A DNA stretch of 62,661 bases from JBGCDD01 sp045105075 (GCA_045105075.1 JBGCDD010000215.1:1-62661); one strand, 5' to 3'; counted from the first letter of the stretch, positions 51,415-60,543 are shown. A program made the numbers and translations. The notes: generated from the letters alone by a model not told the origin.

Positions 51415-53124
51415 ATGACCATGCTGAGCAATCTGGCCCCCATCCCGGAACTATACGTCTCCTATGACAGCGCGCAGAAACTCAAAGCCGAGGCCACAGA
51501 GCTGAAAAGCCACGACCTGACGCCGCGCCAGATTTGCGATCTGGAGCTTTTGATGAATGGCGGTTTCAACCCGCTCAAAGGTTTCTTGTCCGAGGCCGAT
51601 TATACCGGTGTCGTCGAAAACATGCGCATGGCCGACGGATCACTGTGGCCGATGCCGATCACGCTGGATGTTGGCTCTAAATTCGCCGAAACGCTTGAAA
51701 TTGGCGAAGACATTGCGCTGCGTGACCAGGAAGGCGTGATCCTGGCCACTATGACGGTCACCGACCGCTATACCCCGAACAAATCGCGCGAAGCTGAAAT
51801 GGTCTTTGGCGCCGATGACAGCGCCCACCCGGCGGTGAACTACCTGCACAATCAGGCCGGCGAGATTTATCTGGGCGGCCCTGTCGTGGGCATCCAGCAA
51901 CCTGTGCACTATGATTTCCGCGCCCGTCGCGACACGCCCAACGAATTGCGCGCCTATTTCCGCAAACTGGGCTGGCGCCGCATTGTGGCCTTCCAAACCC
52001 GCAACCCGCTGCACCGCGCACACCAGGAACTGACCTTCCGCGCCGCCAAGGAAGCCCAGGCCAACTTGCTGATCCACCCGGTTGTCGGCCTGACCAAACC
52101 CGGCGACGTTGATCACTTCACCCGCGTGCGCTGTTACGAGGCCGTGCTCGACAAATATCCTGCCGCCACCACCACCATGAGCCTGCTGAACCTGGCCATG
52201 CGTATGGCCGGCCCACGCGAAGCCGTCTGGCATGGCTTGATCCGCGCCAATCACGGCGGCACCCACTGCATCGTGGGCCGCGATCACGCCGGACCCGGCA
52301 GCAACTCGTCCGGTGAAGATTTCTACGGCCCCTACGACGCGCAGGACCTCTTCCGCGAACACCAGGAAGAAATGGGCATCGAAATGGTCGATTTCAAACA
52401 CATGGTCTGGGTCGAAGACCGCGCCCAATACGAACCCGCCGACGAAATCGAAGAAGGCGTCAACGTGCTCAACATCTCGGGCACCGAACTGCGCCGCCGT
52501 CTCGCCGAAGGTCTGGATATCCCCGAATGGTTCTCCTTCCCCGAGGTTGTCACCGAACTGCGCCGCACCCGTCCGCCGCGCAACAAACAGGGTTTTACCG
52601 TGTTCTTTACCGGCTTTTCCGGCTCGGGCAAATCCACCATCGCCAACGCGCTGATGGTCAAACTGATGGAAATGGGCGGCCGTCCCGTGACGCTGCTTGA
52701 TGGCGATGTGGTACGCAAAAACCCCAGCTCCGAACTGGGTTTTTCGAAAGAACACCGTGACCTCAACATCCGTCGCATCGGCTATGTTGCCTCGGAAATC
52801 ACCAAGAACGGCGGCATCGCCATCTGCGCGCCTATCGCGCCTTACGCGACCACACGGCGCGCTGTGCGCGAAGACGTCGAAGCCTTTGGCGCCTTTGTCG
52901 AAGTCCACGTGGCCACAACGATCGAAGAATGCGAGCGCCGCGACCGCAAAGGTCTCTACAAACTGGCGCGCGAAGGCAAAATCAAAGAGTTCACCGGCAT
53001 TTCAGACCCATATGACGTGCCGGAAAAGCCCGAACTCAGCGTTGAAACCGAAAACGTCGATGTCGACAACTGCGCCCACCAGGTTTTGCTCAAACTCGAA
53101 AGCATGGGCCTGATCAGCGCCTGA
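51415..53124 (+). CDS. Bifunctional sulfate adenylyltransferase/adenylylsulfate kinase
   Basis: A 569-residue fusion that converts sulfate to APS and then PAPS. Residues 1-385 are a Sat-type ATP sulfurylase (QTRNPLHRAHQELTFR and GRDHAGPGSN), and residues 390-569 are an APS kinase with the P-loop FTGFSGSGKST, DGDVVRKN and the ISDPYDVPEKPEL lid region. This Sat-CysC fusion differs from CysDN and is used in several alphaproteobacteria. No cysH or cysI is next to it. Confidence 0.94.
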   Translation: MTMLSNLAPIPELYVSYDSAQKLKAEATELKSHDLTPRQICDLELLMNGGFNPLKGFLSEADYTGVVENMRMADGSLWPMPITLDVGSKFAETLEIGEDIALRDQEGVILATMTVTDRYTPNKSREAEMVFGADDSAHPAVNYLHNQAGEIYLGGPVVGIQQPVHYDFRARRDTPNELRAYFRKLGWRRIVAFQTRNPLHRAHQELTFRAAKEAQANLLIHPVVGLTKPGDVDHFTRVRCYEAVLDKYPAATTTMSLLNLAMRMAGPREAVWHGLIRANHGGTHCIVGRDHAGPGSNSSGEDFYGPYDAQDLFREHQEEMGIEMVDFKHMVWVEDRAQYEPADEIEEGVNVLNISGTELRRRLAEGLDIPEWFSFPEVVTELRRTRPPRNKQGFTVFFTGFSGSGKSTIANALMVKLMEMGGRPVTLLDGDVVRKNPSSELGFSKEHRDLNIRRIGYVASEITKNGGIAICAPIAPYATTRRAVREDVEAFGAFVEVHVATTIEECERRDRKGLYKLAREGKIKEFTGISDPYDVPEKPELSVETENVDVDNCAHQVLLKLESMGLISA

Positions 53125-53163
53125 TCAATACAGCCCCCGGCGTGCCATCGCGCCGGGAGCGCC

Positions 53164-53217
53164 TCTTCATCTTTCAAAATAAACTCCGGGGTTTGGGGCA
53201 GAGCCCCAATCGGGCCC
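53164..53217. repeat. Intergenic repeat with hairpin, copy 2
   Basis: Positions 53164-53191 match 1950-1977 at 27 of 28 bases. A GGGGC/GCCCC hairpin follows. It lies between the convergent sat-cysC and GT10-like genes and abuts the stop of the minus-strand gene, as copy 1 does. Confidence 0.6.
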
Positions 53218-54078
53218 TCACAAACTGTCGCGCACCGCAATGGCCGCACGCCGCTCCAGATCGCAATAGCCCTCCAAGACCGGCTTGATCGCCTGAAGCC
53301 CCGGCAAATGCCGTGCGTACACCGTTTCTGACGCGCGCTCGATTGCCTGGCGGACATCCGCCTCCGACGCACATTGAATGATCCCGCTCACATCGAAAAA
53401 CCGCTCCAGATTGGGACAGCCCCAATAGATCGGCACGGTATCGCACAGCACCGCATCCACCAGCTTGTGCGAAAAATAATTCGCCTCTTGGGCATCCTCC
53501 ATCACCACCGAAAATCGATAGGGCGCGAGCCCATCAAACTTTTGCTCAATCGGCGCATGCCCGCGCCCCGTGATGTCCACGTCCAGATCGCGCCCCTGCA
53601 CCCATTTTGCCACCGCATGGCGCAGCTTGTGCCCGGTAGATTCGCGTTTGGGCGAGGCGATCAGCGAACACATTTTGGTTTTCTCAAGCGTCAGATCACG
53701 CCAGTCCGGCACGCGTGTGGTGCCCCGCGGAAAAAACACGCCGTTGGGAATCCGCGCCAAAAGCTCTTCGTTAAACGTCAGCACGCGGAAAAACCGCCGA
53801 TGGCTCAGGCGCAGCAATGCCAGATGCTTGGCATGAATGACCGACGGTTCGCTCAGTATCAATGACACGCGCGCACGGGTGCCCCGGCGCAGCTGAAAAT
53901 GGCTGTCTGTGCTGGGAAAACTGATCAAGTGGTCATCGCGGTCCAGATCCCCGATCCGCCCTCCAGCAAGATGATCAGGAGAGCCCAGCGGCCAAATCAG
54001 CTCGGACAGCGCCACTTGCGCCAAACCAGAGCCCAGTCGCAAACCATAGGGCAGCACGGCAATTGCAGGCGTGCTCAC
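53218..54078 (-). CDS. GT10-like (fucosyltransferase-type) glycosyltransferase
   Basis: A 286-residue protein. The C-terminal half contains the alpha-1,3-fucosyltransferase-type segment RFSVVMEDAQEANYFSHKLV followed by DAVLCDTVPIYWG, which in GT10 enzymes binds the GDP-sugar. The N-terminal half is divergent. The GTG start at 54078 overlaps the phzF-like stop (GTGA), which fixes it. No cell-surface polysaccharide cluster is nearby. Acceptor unknown. Confidence 0.8.
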   Translation of the reverse strand: MSTPAIAVLPYGLRLGSGLAQVALSELIWPLGSPDHLAGGRIGDLDRDDHLISFPSTDSHFQLRRGTRARVSLILSEPSVIHAKHLALLRLSHRRFFRVLTFNEELLARIPNGVFFPRGTTRVPDWRDLTLEKTKMCSLIASPKRESTGHKLRHAVAKWVQGRDLDVDITGRGHAPIEQKFDGLAPYRFSVVMEDAQEANYFSHKLVDAVLCDTVPIYWGCPNLERFFDVSGIIQCASEADVRQAIERASETVYARHLPGLQAIKPVLEGYCDLERRAAIAVRDSL

Positions 54079-54959
54079 GGCGCCAGGGGCAAATGAACCT
54101 CGCCCGACATCAACACAAACGCCTGCCCAGCGACACAAATGCCAGTCATCGCCTCGGCCGGTCCAACCCGGCGCACCTTTGCCTGCCCCGGGCGCTCCAT
54201 CCAATGGCCCTGTTCGGCCACAAAGGCGTCAGGCGCCATCAAACCGTGGTGCCACAAATAGGCCGCCATCGCACCCGTGGCCGACCCAGTGAACGCATCC
54301 TCAGGCGGGCTGGGCGGGGCCAGCAGCAGGCGCGAAAACGTATCGCCCGCCTCTGTGGCACCGTCCAGCGTGACCAAAAACGGCTCAACCATATCGGTAC
54401 CCGAACAACCAACCTCGCGGGCGAGCGCGCGCAATGCCTCAACATCCAACCGCGCCGCGCGCAGATCGCCGTGATCGCGCAGAACGGTGACGCAAAACGG
54501 CAAACCAGTCGATACCATTTGCGGCGGCGAAATGATCGCCTCTGGCGACAGCCGGATCACCTGCGCCACGCGCGAGCGTTCCACAAGCGGACCAAATTCA
54601 GGTGCCACCTGCGTCATCTCGATGTCATCGCCATTCAAACGCACCGGCACCACGCCCGCCCCGGTTTCCAGCGTTAAACGATCACCGCTGATCATGCCGC
54701 GCGCACGCAGCGCCGCCACCGTTGCAATTGTCGGATGGCCAGCGAATGGGATCTCGCGGCTGGCCAGAAAGTAGCGCACTTTGACGTCGGCAATTTCGGA
54801 CGGGCCGGTAAAGGTACACTCAACCAGCGATGTCTCGCGCACGTATTTCAGGCAAACTTCGTCCGACAGTTTCGCCCCGTCATGCACGACAGCACAGCCA
54901 TTGCCGCCAAAGGCACGATCAGTGAACGCATCCACCCAGTCAAATTGAAATGAAGCCAA
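54075..54959 (-). CDS. PhzF family isomerase
   Basis: A 294-residue protein with the two-lobed diaminopimelate epimerase-like fold of PhzF proteins. Visible motifs are VDAFTDRAFGGNGCAV, catalytic Glu47 (SLVECTF), EIPFAGHPTIAT and FTGSATGAMAAYLW. In the phenazine pathway PhzF isomerises a dihydroxyanthranilate derivative, but no other phenazine gene is present. Most genomic homologues have unknown substrates. It is coupled to the GT10-like gene. Confidence 0.9.
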   Translation of the reverse strand: MASFQFDWVDAFTDRAFGGNGCAVVHDGAKLSDEVCLKYVRETSLVECTFTGPSEIADVKVRYFLASREIPFAGHPTIATVAALRARGMISGDRLTLETGAGVVPVRLNGDDIEMTQVAPEFGPLVERSRVAQVIRLSPEAIISPPQMVSTGLPFCVTVLRDHGDLRAARLDVEALRALAREVGCSGTDMVEPFLVTLDGATEAGDTFSRLLLAPPSPPEDAFTGSATGAMAAYLWHHGLMAPDAFVAEQGHWMERPGQAKVRRVGPAEAMTGICVAGQAFVLMSGEVHLPLAP

Positions 54960-54968
54960 AACCCCGCC

Positions 54969-54996
54969 CTTTCGCCATCCAGTGTGATGGCGAAAG
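54969..54996 (-). terminator. Stem-loop terminator of the hsp20-DUF1150 operon
   Basis: A perfect 11-bp stem, CTTTCGCCATC with GATGGCGAAAG, six-base loop, then a short T run on the minus strand after a few G/C bases. It lies between the DUF1150 stop and the phzF start. Confidence 0.6.
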
Positions 54997-55065
54997 TCAT
55001 CGCGTTTTAGAGTCCTGCGCGCAAGACCTCAGTGCTCAATATTAGAGCCCAACGAAGGCGCAGAC

Positions 55066-55290
55066 TTAATGCACGGCAACCGGCGCATAGTCGTTTTCGC
55101 GTGCCAGCATGAAGGCCATCTTACGATCTGCAACCAATGCCAATCGCTCACCATCGGCGCTGTGGACCGCAAAAAGCTGGTTCAACTCACCGGCTTCGTC
55201 CTGCACATCCTGCGGCAGATCAGCGACCTCAACGGTTTTGACGTACACAATTCGGGTCGTGTCTTGATCGATGTCATAAGGCGAATTCAT
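55066..55290 (-). CDS. DUF1150 family protein
   Basis: A 74-residue acidic protein of the DUF1150 family (VYVKTVEVADLPQDVQ and LFAVHSADGERLALV). It starts three bases after the Hsp20 stop and is almost always paired with Hsp20 in Rhodobacterales, suggesting a stress-related role. No catalytic features are visible. Confidence 0.85.
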   Translation of the reverse strand: MNSPYDIDQDTTRIVYVKTVEVADLPQDVQDEAGELNQLFAVHSADGERLALVADRKMAFMLARENDYAPVAVH

Positions 55291-55293
55291 AGT

Positions 55294-55707
55294 TTATCCC
55301 TTCTTGATATTGATCGTTTGCACCACGGTTTCGGGCCGCGCGCGGGTCAGATCCACATGCAGCAGACCGTTTTCCATGATAGCTTCGCCAACTTCGACGC
55401 CATCCGCCAGCACAAACATGCGCTGGAATTGACGTGCGGCGATGCCCCGGTGCAGGAACACGCGGCCATCACTTTCTTCAGCTTGCCGCCCACGGATCAC
55501 CAGTTGGCGGTCCTCGACGGTGATCGACAGATCATGTTCGCCAAAACCCGCCACAGCCAGTGTGATACGGTAAGAATGGTCCGAGGTTTGTTCGATGTTG
55601 AACGGAGGATACCCCTCATTGCCGGACTTCGCAGTGCGCTCCAGCAGACGTTCCAATTGCTCGAACCCCAGCATATGCGGGTATGAGCCCAAAGTTAATT
55701 TCGACAC
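55294..55707 (-). CDS. Small heat shock protein Hsp20
   Basis: A 137-residue alpha-crystallin-domain chaperone. The core runs from about residue 30 (YPPFNIEQTSDHSYRITLAV) to 125, with the DRQLVIRG strand and a C-terminal I-N-I motif (QTINIKK) for oligomer assembly. The GTG at 55707 has GGA upstream; the longer reading frame to 55818 has no ribosome site. It is the first gene of the pair with DUF1150. Confidence 0.9.
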   Translation of the reverse strand: MSKLTLGSYPHMLGFEQLERLLERTAKSGNEGYPPFNIEQTSDHSYRITLAVAGFGEHDLSITVEDRQLVIRGRQAEESDGRVFLHRGIAARQFQRMFVLADGVEVGEAIMENGLLHVDLTRARPETVVQTINIKKG

Positions 55708-55771
55708 CGTTTTCGTCCTTTTTACATCAAAGCGACGTGTGCAAGGTCCCGTTCTGGCAACCCTGCTTGGT

Positions 55772-55802
55772 AAATATGGTGGGTAACCATAGCATTCACA
55801 AG
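55772..55802 (-). promoter_or_regulatory. Possible heat-shock (RpoH) promoter
   Basis: On the minus strand CTTG (55802-55799) and CATATTT (55778-55772) resemble the alphaproteobacterial RpoH consensus, though the 20-base spacer is slightly long. It lies 65 bp before the Hsp20 start. Confidence 0.3.
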
Positions 55803-55871
55803 GTCTTTGCGAAAACAACTTGTCAGGTTATGTTTAAGGTCTGTTAACGTCCTGAGCGCGAGTCATCTGCC

Positions 55872-56096
55872 ATGAACGCCCCAATTGACCTGTCGATGAA
55901 GACCGACGACGTATTGACCGTCGAGCTTGCGGTGTTTCGCCGCCAGCACCGGGATCTGGACGAGGCGATCACCGCCCTGACCGAACGCAGCACCGCCGAT
56001 CAGCTGACTTTGCGCCGCCTCAAAAAGCAAAAGCTGGCCCTGAAGGACAGGATTGCGCTGATCGAAGACCGCCTGACACCGGATATCATTGCCTGA
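55872..56096 (+). CDS. DUF465 (YdcH-like) protein
   Basis: A 74-residue helical hairpin protein (RRQHRDLDEAITALTE and LKKQKLALKDRIALIEDRL), the DUF465 pattern. It is located just before purE and divergent from hsp20. Function unknown. Confidence 0.85.
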   Translation: MNAPIDLSMKTDDVLTVELAVFRRQHRDLDEAITALTERSTADQLTLRRLKKQKLALKDRIALIEDRLTPDIIA

Positions 56097-56167
56097 GGTT
56101 TCCTTTGGTTGCCGTGGCGAGTGATTTGGCTATAGTGCCCGCTCTTTCCCGGCAAAAGGCATGACAT

Positions 56168-56656
56168 ATGAGCGATTTAGAGGTGGGTATCATCATGGGC
56201 AGCCAGTCCGACTGGCCCACCATGTCGCACGCAGCCGAGATCCTGGACACGCTTGAGATCGCTTACGAAAAACGCATCGTGTCGGCCCATCGCACGCCGG
56301 ACCGGTTGTGGGATTATGGGCGCAGTGCCGTGTCGCGCGGCCTTAAGGTGATCATCGCTGGCGCCGGTGGCGCGGCCCACCTGCCGGGTATGATGGCCAG
56401 CAAAACCCGTGTGCCGGTGATTGGCGTTCCGGTTCAGACCAAAGCGCTGTCGGGTGTCGATTCGCTCTATTCCATCGTGCAGATGCCAAAGGGTTTTCCC
56501 GTTGCCACGATGGCGATTGGCGCCAGCGGCGCGGCCAATGCGGGGCTGATGGCGGCCTCGATCCTGGCTCTGCAAAACCCCGATCTCGCCATCCGGCTTG
56601 ACGCCTGGCGCACAGCGCTCAGCGCGTCGATCCCCGAGGAGCCCCATGATGACTGA
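56168..56656 (+). CDS. purE: 5-(carboxyamino)imidazole ribonucleotide mutase
   Basis: A 162-residue class I PurE of purine biosynthesis, converting N5-CAIR to CAIR. The MGSQSDWPTM start, SAHRTPDRLWDY with the catalytic His, and AGAGGAAHLPGMMAS are intact. It overlaps purK by 11 bases. Confidence 0.95.
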   Translation: MSDLEVGIIMGSQSDWPTMSHAAEILDTLEIAYEKRIVSAHRTPDRLWDYGRSAVSRGLKVIIAGAGGAAHLPGMMASKTRVPVIGVPVQTKALSGVDSLYSIVQMPKGFPVATMAIGASGAANAGLMAASILALQNPDLAIRLDAWRTALSASIPEEPHDD

Positions 56657-57725
56657 CGCGCTGCCCGCAGGGGCCACCATCGGCATATTGGGCGGCGGTC
56701 AGTTGGGGCGCATGTTGTCGGTTGCCGCCGCCCGACTTGGGCTGACCTGTCATATCTTTGAACCCGGCGCGAACCCACCCGCAGGCGATGTGGCGCGCCA
56801 TGTCACCACGGCTGCCTATGATGACGCCGATGCGCTGAAAGCCTTTGCTGCCAGCGTCGATGTGATCACCTATGAATTTGAAAACGTGCCGACCTCGGCG
56901 CTGGATATGCTGGAACAATACGCGCCAATCCGACCCGGTCGCGAAGCCCTGCGCATCAGTCAGGATCGGCTGGTGGAAAAGACGTTCCTGCAAGAGCTTG
57001 GGCTGATGACCGCACCGTTTGGCGATGTGCAAAGCAGTGCTGATATGGACACGGCTCTGGCGCAGATTGGCGCACCGTCGATCCTGAAAACCCGCCGCTT
57101 TGGCTATGATGGCAAGGGCCAGGTCCGCCTGACCACGCCCGACGATGGCACAGCAGCCTGGGCCAGTATGAACGACGCGCCTGCCCTTTTAGAAGGGTTT
57201 GTCGATTTCAGCCACGAGGTCTCGGTCATCGCAGCGCGCGGCGTCACCGGACAAGTGGCCTGTTTCGATCCCGGCGAAAACGTGCATCGCAACGGCATTT
57301 TGCACACCACAAAAGTTCCCGCCCGCCTGTCCCCCTCCCAGCGCAGCGATGCGATTCTGATTGCCGCACGGATCCTGAACGCGCTTGATTACGTTGGGGT
57401 TTTGGGGGTCGAGTTGTTCGTCACTCCCGCCGGGCTTGTGGTCAACGAGATCGCGCCAAGGGTGCACAATTCTGGCCATTGGACCCAGAACGGATGCTGC
57501 GTGGATCAGTTCGAACAACACATGCGCGCCGTGGCCGGATGGCCCCTTGGCGATGGCACGCGCCACAGCGATGTTGAGATGGAAAACCTGATTGGCGATG
57601 ACATCAATCGCGCCCCCGATCTGGCCGGTGCGCGTGACACGGCGCTGCACCTTTATGGCAAGGCCGACACCAAGCCCGGACGCAAGATGGGCCATGTGAA
57701 CAAGGTGATCCGCACGCCGTCCTAG
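56646..57725 (+). CDS. purK: 5-(carboxyamino)imidazole ribonucleotide synthase
   Basis: A 359-residue ATP-grasp enzyme producing N5-CAIR from AIR, bicarbonate and ATP. It has the N-terminal ILGGGQLGRMLSVAAARLG, the central LKTRRFGYDGKGQ and the C-terminal NEIAPRVHNSGHWT. The ATG at 56646 lies inside the end of purE. Its TAG stop shares a CTAG with the convergent phnM stop. Confidence 0.95.
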   Translation: MMTDALPAGATIGILGGGQLGRMLSVAAARLGLTCHIFEPGANPPAGDVARHVTTAAYDDADALKAFAASVDVITYEFENVPTSALDMLEQYAPIRPGREALRISQDRLVEKTFLQELGLMTAPFGDVQSSADMDTALAQIGAPSILKTRRFGYDGKGQVRLTTPDDGTAAWASMNDAPALLEGFVDFSHEVSVIAARGVTGQVACFDPGENVHRNGILHTTKVPARLSPSQRSDAILIAARILNALDYVGVLGVELFVTPAGLVVNEIAPRVHNSGHWTQNGCCVDQFEQHMRAVAGWPLGDGTRHSDVEMENLIGDDINRAPDLAGARDTALHLYGKADTKPGRKMGHVNKVIRTPS

Positions 57726-58873
57726 CCGAAAAACCGGTGCGCGACAGCTCCGGACATATAGCTGACCTGACCGCCTGCCAGCGTGGCGGCGACGCGGTGA
57801 GTGGTGCCTTCAAGAATGACCAGATCCGCGCGCAAACCCAGGCCAAGCGTGCCGCGATCGCTCAGGCCCAGCACCTCAGCCGGCCCGCTTGACACCAGAG
57901 CCCACGCAGCGTCCCAACCGCAAATCCCGTCTTGCACCAGCTTCAATGCCGCGCGGCGTGGCGAAGGGTAATGGTAGTCCGACGCAAGGGCATCGCACAG
58001 GCCCGCGCGGATCAGGTCAATCGCGTCGACATTGCCATTGTGCGACCCGCCCCGCACAACGTTGGGCGCGCCCATGATCACCTTGTCGCCCCCGGCGCGC
58101 GCGGCCATCGCGGCGGTTTCGGTTTCAGGAAACTCAGACAGAACAACGCCGCGCGCGCGCCACGCGGCGCGGGCCTCGGCGCTGGTGTCATCATGACTGC
58201 CCATGCGCACGCCTTGGGTGGCAAGGCGCTGCGTCAACTGATCAAGGGCTGCAGGCACCTCATCGGCGCGCGCATGCAGCGCCTTCATCATCTCAAAATG
58301 CACTTCCGGATTGCGCCCGGCCTTGAGCGCCTGCCCGGTCATGCGCGGCGGTTTGCGCCCTTCAGCCAAGCGTTTATGCGGAAGATGATCGTTGAACACC
58401 ACGTAGCTGACCCCGGCCTGCGCCAACCGGTCCGGCAACGCGGCGTAATCGTCCAGCATATGGGTTTCAAAGCGCAATTGGGCAATCAGATCGGTGACAA
58501 TCGCGCCGCGCACCTGTGCAATCGCGGCGAACACCTGATCGGCATAATCGGGGCTGCGCAACCCGCCCTCCCAGCTGTGAAACTGCGCCATGACGCCCGT
58601 GGTTATGCCATTGGCCGCCAGTTCCGCAGCGGCCGCCACCACGCCTTCGCCCATCTGCGACATGGCCCCGCGACGCGGCGCGAGATGACGTTCAAACCCG
58701 TCGCCGTGAACGTCAATGATGCCGGGCAACACGATGAAACCGCTCAGATCAATTGCCCGGGCCGGACCTGCGCCGCTGATCCAGCCGTCAGATATCGCAA
58801 GATCGCCGATCTCAAGCTCTTGCCCCGGCCACAAGACCTGTGCGCCGGTGAACACGGCGTTCAACGGGCTCAT
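57722..58873 (-). CDS. phnM: PhnM-type alpha-D-ribose 1-methylphosphonate 5-triphosphate diphosphatase
   Basis: A 383-residue amidohydrolase-fold protein. The PhnM features are IIDVHGDGFERHLAPRRG, FETHMLDDYAALPD, FNDHLPHKR, MGSHDDTSAEA and SDYHYPSPRRAAL. PhnM releases diphosphate from a C-P lyase intermediate. No other phn gene occurs in the window, so it either serves a C-P lyase cluster elsewhere or has another triphosphate substrate. The ATG overlaps the stop of the lipase gene by four bases. Confidence 0.85.
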   Translation of the reverse strand: MSPLNAVFTGAQVLWPGQELEIGDLAISDGWISGAGPARAIDLSGFIVLPGIIDVHGDGFERHLAPRRGAMSQMGEGVVAAAAELAANGITTGVMAQFHSWEGGLRSPDYADQVFAAIAQVRGAIVTDLIAQLRFETHMLDDYAALPDRLAQAGVSYVVFNDHLPHKRLAEGRKPPRMTGQALKAGRNPEVHFEMMKALHARADEVPAALDQLTQRLATQGVRMGSHDDTSAEARAAWRARGVVLSEFPETETAAMAARAGGDKVIMGAPNVVRGGSHNGNVDAIDLIRAGLCDALASDYHYPSPRRAALKLVQDGICGWDAAWALVSSGPAEVLGLSDRGTLGLGLRADLVILEGTTHRVAATLAGGQVSYMSGAVAHRFFG

Positions 58874-59655
58874 CTGCTGGGTTCACCTACGGGGCCTTGC
58901 GGGCATCCACGCCCTTCGCAAGCCGTTTCGATGGTACCAAAAACCGCATCCATCCACGATATATCCGGATCAAAATTCCCGTACTGGATAAAATGCAAGG
59001 TTTCGGCGATGACCTGCGGATTGTTCATCATGAACGTGTGCGTCACTGGCAAAACGATGTGATCCCGCATGCCATCCACATAGGTCGTGGCAACGGAAAC
59101 TTTACCATCATCGGGCCCATCAATCAGCGTTGAAAACACCGGGTTCAAAGTCTGGTTGCCGGCAATCACGCCCAGGTCATAATCCGCTGCCGGCAATCGG
59201 CGCGGCCAGCCGTCGGGCCCGGTGCTGAGCTGCAATCCGGCCGGACCATTCAGCAAGCCGAATACCTCTAGATCACCCAATTCATCCACCAGCTGGCTGC
59301 CCTGATTGGGGGGGCCAAGCATGACAACACGGCCCAATTGTTCCGGGCGATTGGCGCGAAACCAATAGCGCACCAGAATGCCGCCCATGGAATGGGTGAC
59401 GAAATGCACCTTCTGATCACCGCAGGCTTGAACCGCGTCGGGCAAGGTTTGTTCCGCCAGAATGGGAATCGGTTGGTCGGTGGAGCTGTAGCTGGGGCTG
59501 ATCGTTTGATAGCCGCGCGCGATCAGCACTTGTTCCATAATCGCAAAGGACGCTTCGGTGCGCGCCAATCCATGCAGCAAAACAACACAGTCAGCCTGGG
59601 CAGGCTCGGCCCGCAGCATGCCAACAAGACCCAAAAGAAACACAAAATATCGCAT
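58870..59655 (-). CDS. Secreted alpha/beta hydrolase (lipase-like)
   Basis: A 261-residue protein with a Sec signal peptide (about 21 residues, ending AQA) and an alpha/beta hydrolase fold: oxyanion segment VVLLHGLART and nucleophile Ser in FVTHSMGGILVRYW. Lipase or acyltransferase activity in the periplasm is likely. It is upstream of and coupled to the phnM-like gene. Confidence 0.85.
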   Translation of the reverse strand: MRYFVFLLGLVGMLRAEPAQADCVVLLHGLARTEASFAIMEQVLIARGYQTISPSYSSTDQPIPILAEQTLPDAVQACGDQKVHFVTHSMGGILVRYWFRANRPEQLGRVVMLGPPNQGSQLVDELGDLEVFGLLNGPAGLQLSTGPDGWPRRLPAADYDLGVIAGNQTLNPVFSTLIDGPDDGKVSVATTYVDGMRDHIVLPVTHTFMMNNPQVIAETLHFIQYGNFDPDISWMDAVFGTIETACEGRGCPQGPVGEPSR

Positions 59656-59700
59656 GAGCGCGCCATAGCCTGAAAGCAGGCGCAGGAAAACCCGCCTTTT

Positions 59701-60543
59701 TCAGGCGCGCGCGCGGCGCAGCGACCAGGCGATGCCGCCCAGAACAATCAACGCGCCAATTGCAAAGCGCAAACCCACCGTTTCGTTCAGCAACACAACG
59801 CCTGCCAACATGGCGATGACGGGCACACAAAGTTGCAACGTGGCGGCAAAGGACGCTTCCAGTTGGGGCAAAACGGTATACCACATGGCATAGCCCAAAC
59901 CTGAGGTGCCCGCGCCCGCCAGAATTGCAAGGCCGATGCCACCCGGGCTGATCGTGACCACCCCGCCGCTGAACGCGCCAACACCCGCGACCAGCGGCAA
60001 GCAAAGCGCGAAGTTCAACGCCGTTGTGGCAATGGGATCCGACGCGCCGCGCCCGGCCAGTGTGTAGATCGCCCACCCCAGACCTGCCGCGATCATCGCG
60101 CCTGCACCGATGATGTCGATGGCCAAAGCCCCCGAAGGCCAAAGCACCACGCACAGGCCCACAAAGGCGATGGCCGAGCCGCTGAACTGGCGCAAGGTCG
60201 GCCGCGCCCCGGTCCAGCTGGTCCAGGCGAACATGCCAATTTGCACCACGCCGAACAGGATCAAGGCGCCAATCCCCGCATCCAAAGACCGGTAAGCCGC
60301 TGAAAAACCAACCATATAAACCGCCAAAGACACCGCCCCAATCGCGCGGGCGCGCCAGCTGAACACCGGCCAGGCGCGGTTTTGCACCACCACAAGCGCG
60401 CACAGCATCACCGCGCCCGCCAACACCCGAAGGCTGGCAAAACTGGCAGGATCAATGGCGCCGCTGTCCACGGCCAGGCGGTTCAGGATCGAATTGGAGG
60501 CAAAAGCCACCATGGTTACCGCCGTCAAAAGGGCAAGTTTCAT
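59701..60543 (-). CDS. EamA/DMT superfamily transporter
   Basis: A 280-residue membrane protein with ten helices in two EamA repeats, the second beginning near IIGAGAMIAAGLGWAIYTL, and a TSGLGYAMWYTVLPQLEAS segment. Exporters of this type handle metabolites such as amino acids. The ATG at 60543 has a weak ribosome site; a TTG at 60585 would add 14 residues. Confidence 0.88.
   Translation of the reverse strand: MKLALLTAVTMVAFASNSILNRLAVDSGAIDPASFASLRVLAGAVMLCALVVVQNRAWPVFSWRARAIGAVSLAVYMVGFSAAYRSLDAGIGALILFGVVQIGMFAWTSWTGARPTLRQFSGSAIAFVGLCVVLWPSGALAIDIIGAGAMIAAGLGWAIYTLAGRGASDPIATTALNFALCLPLVAGVGAFSGGVVTISPGGIGLAILAGAGTSGLGYAMWYTVLPQLEASFAATLQLCVPVIAMLAGVVLLNETVGLRFAIGALIVLGGIAWSLRRARA

Noticed and set aside
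51640..52908. 422-codon antisense frame over sat-cysC
   Set aside because: Shadow of a strongly conserved gene; no ribosome site or recognisable family.
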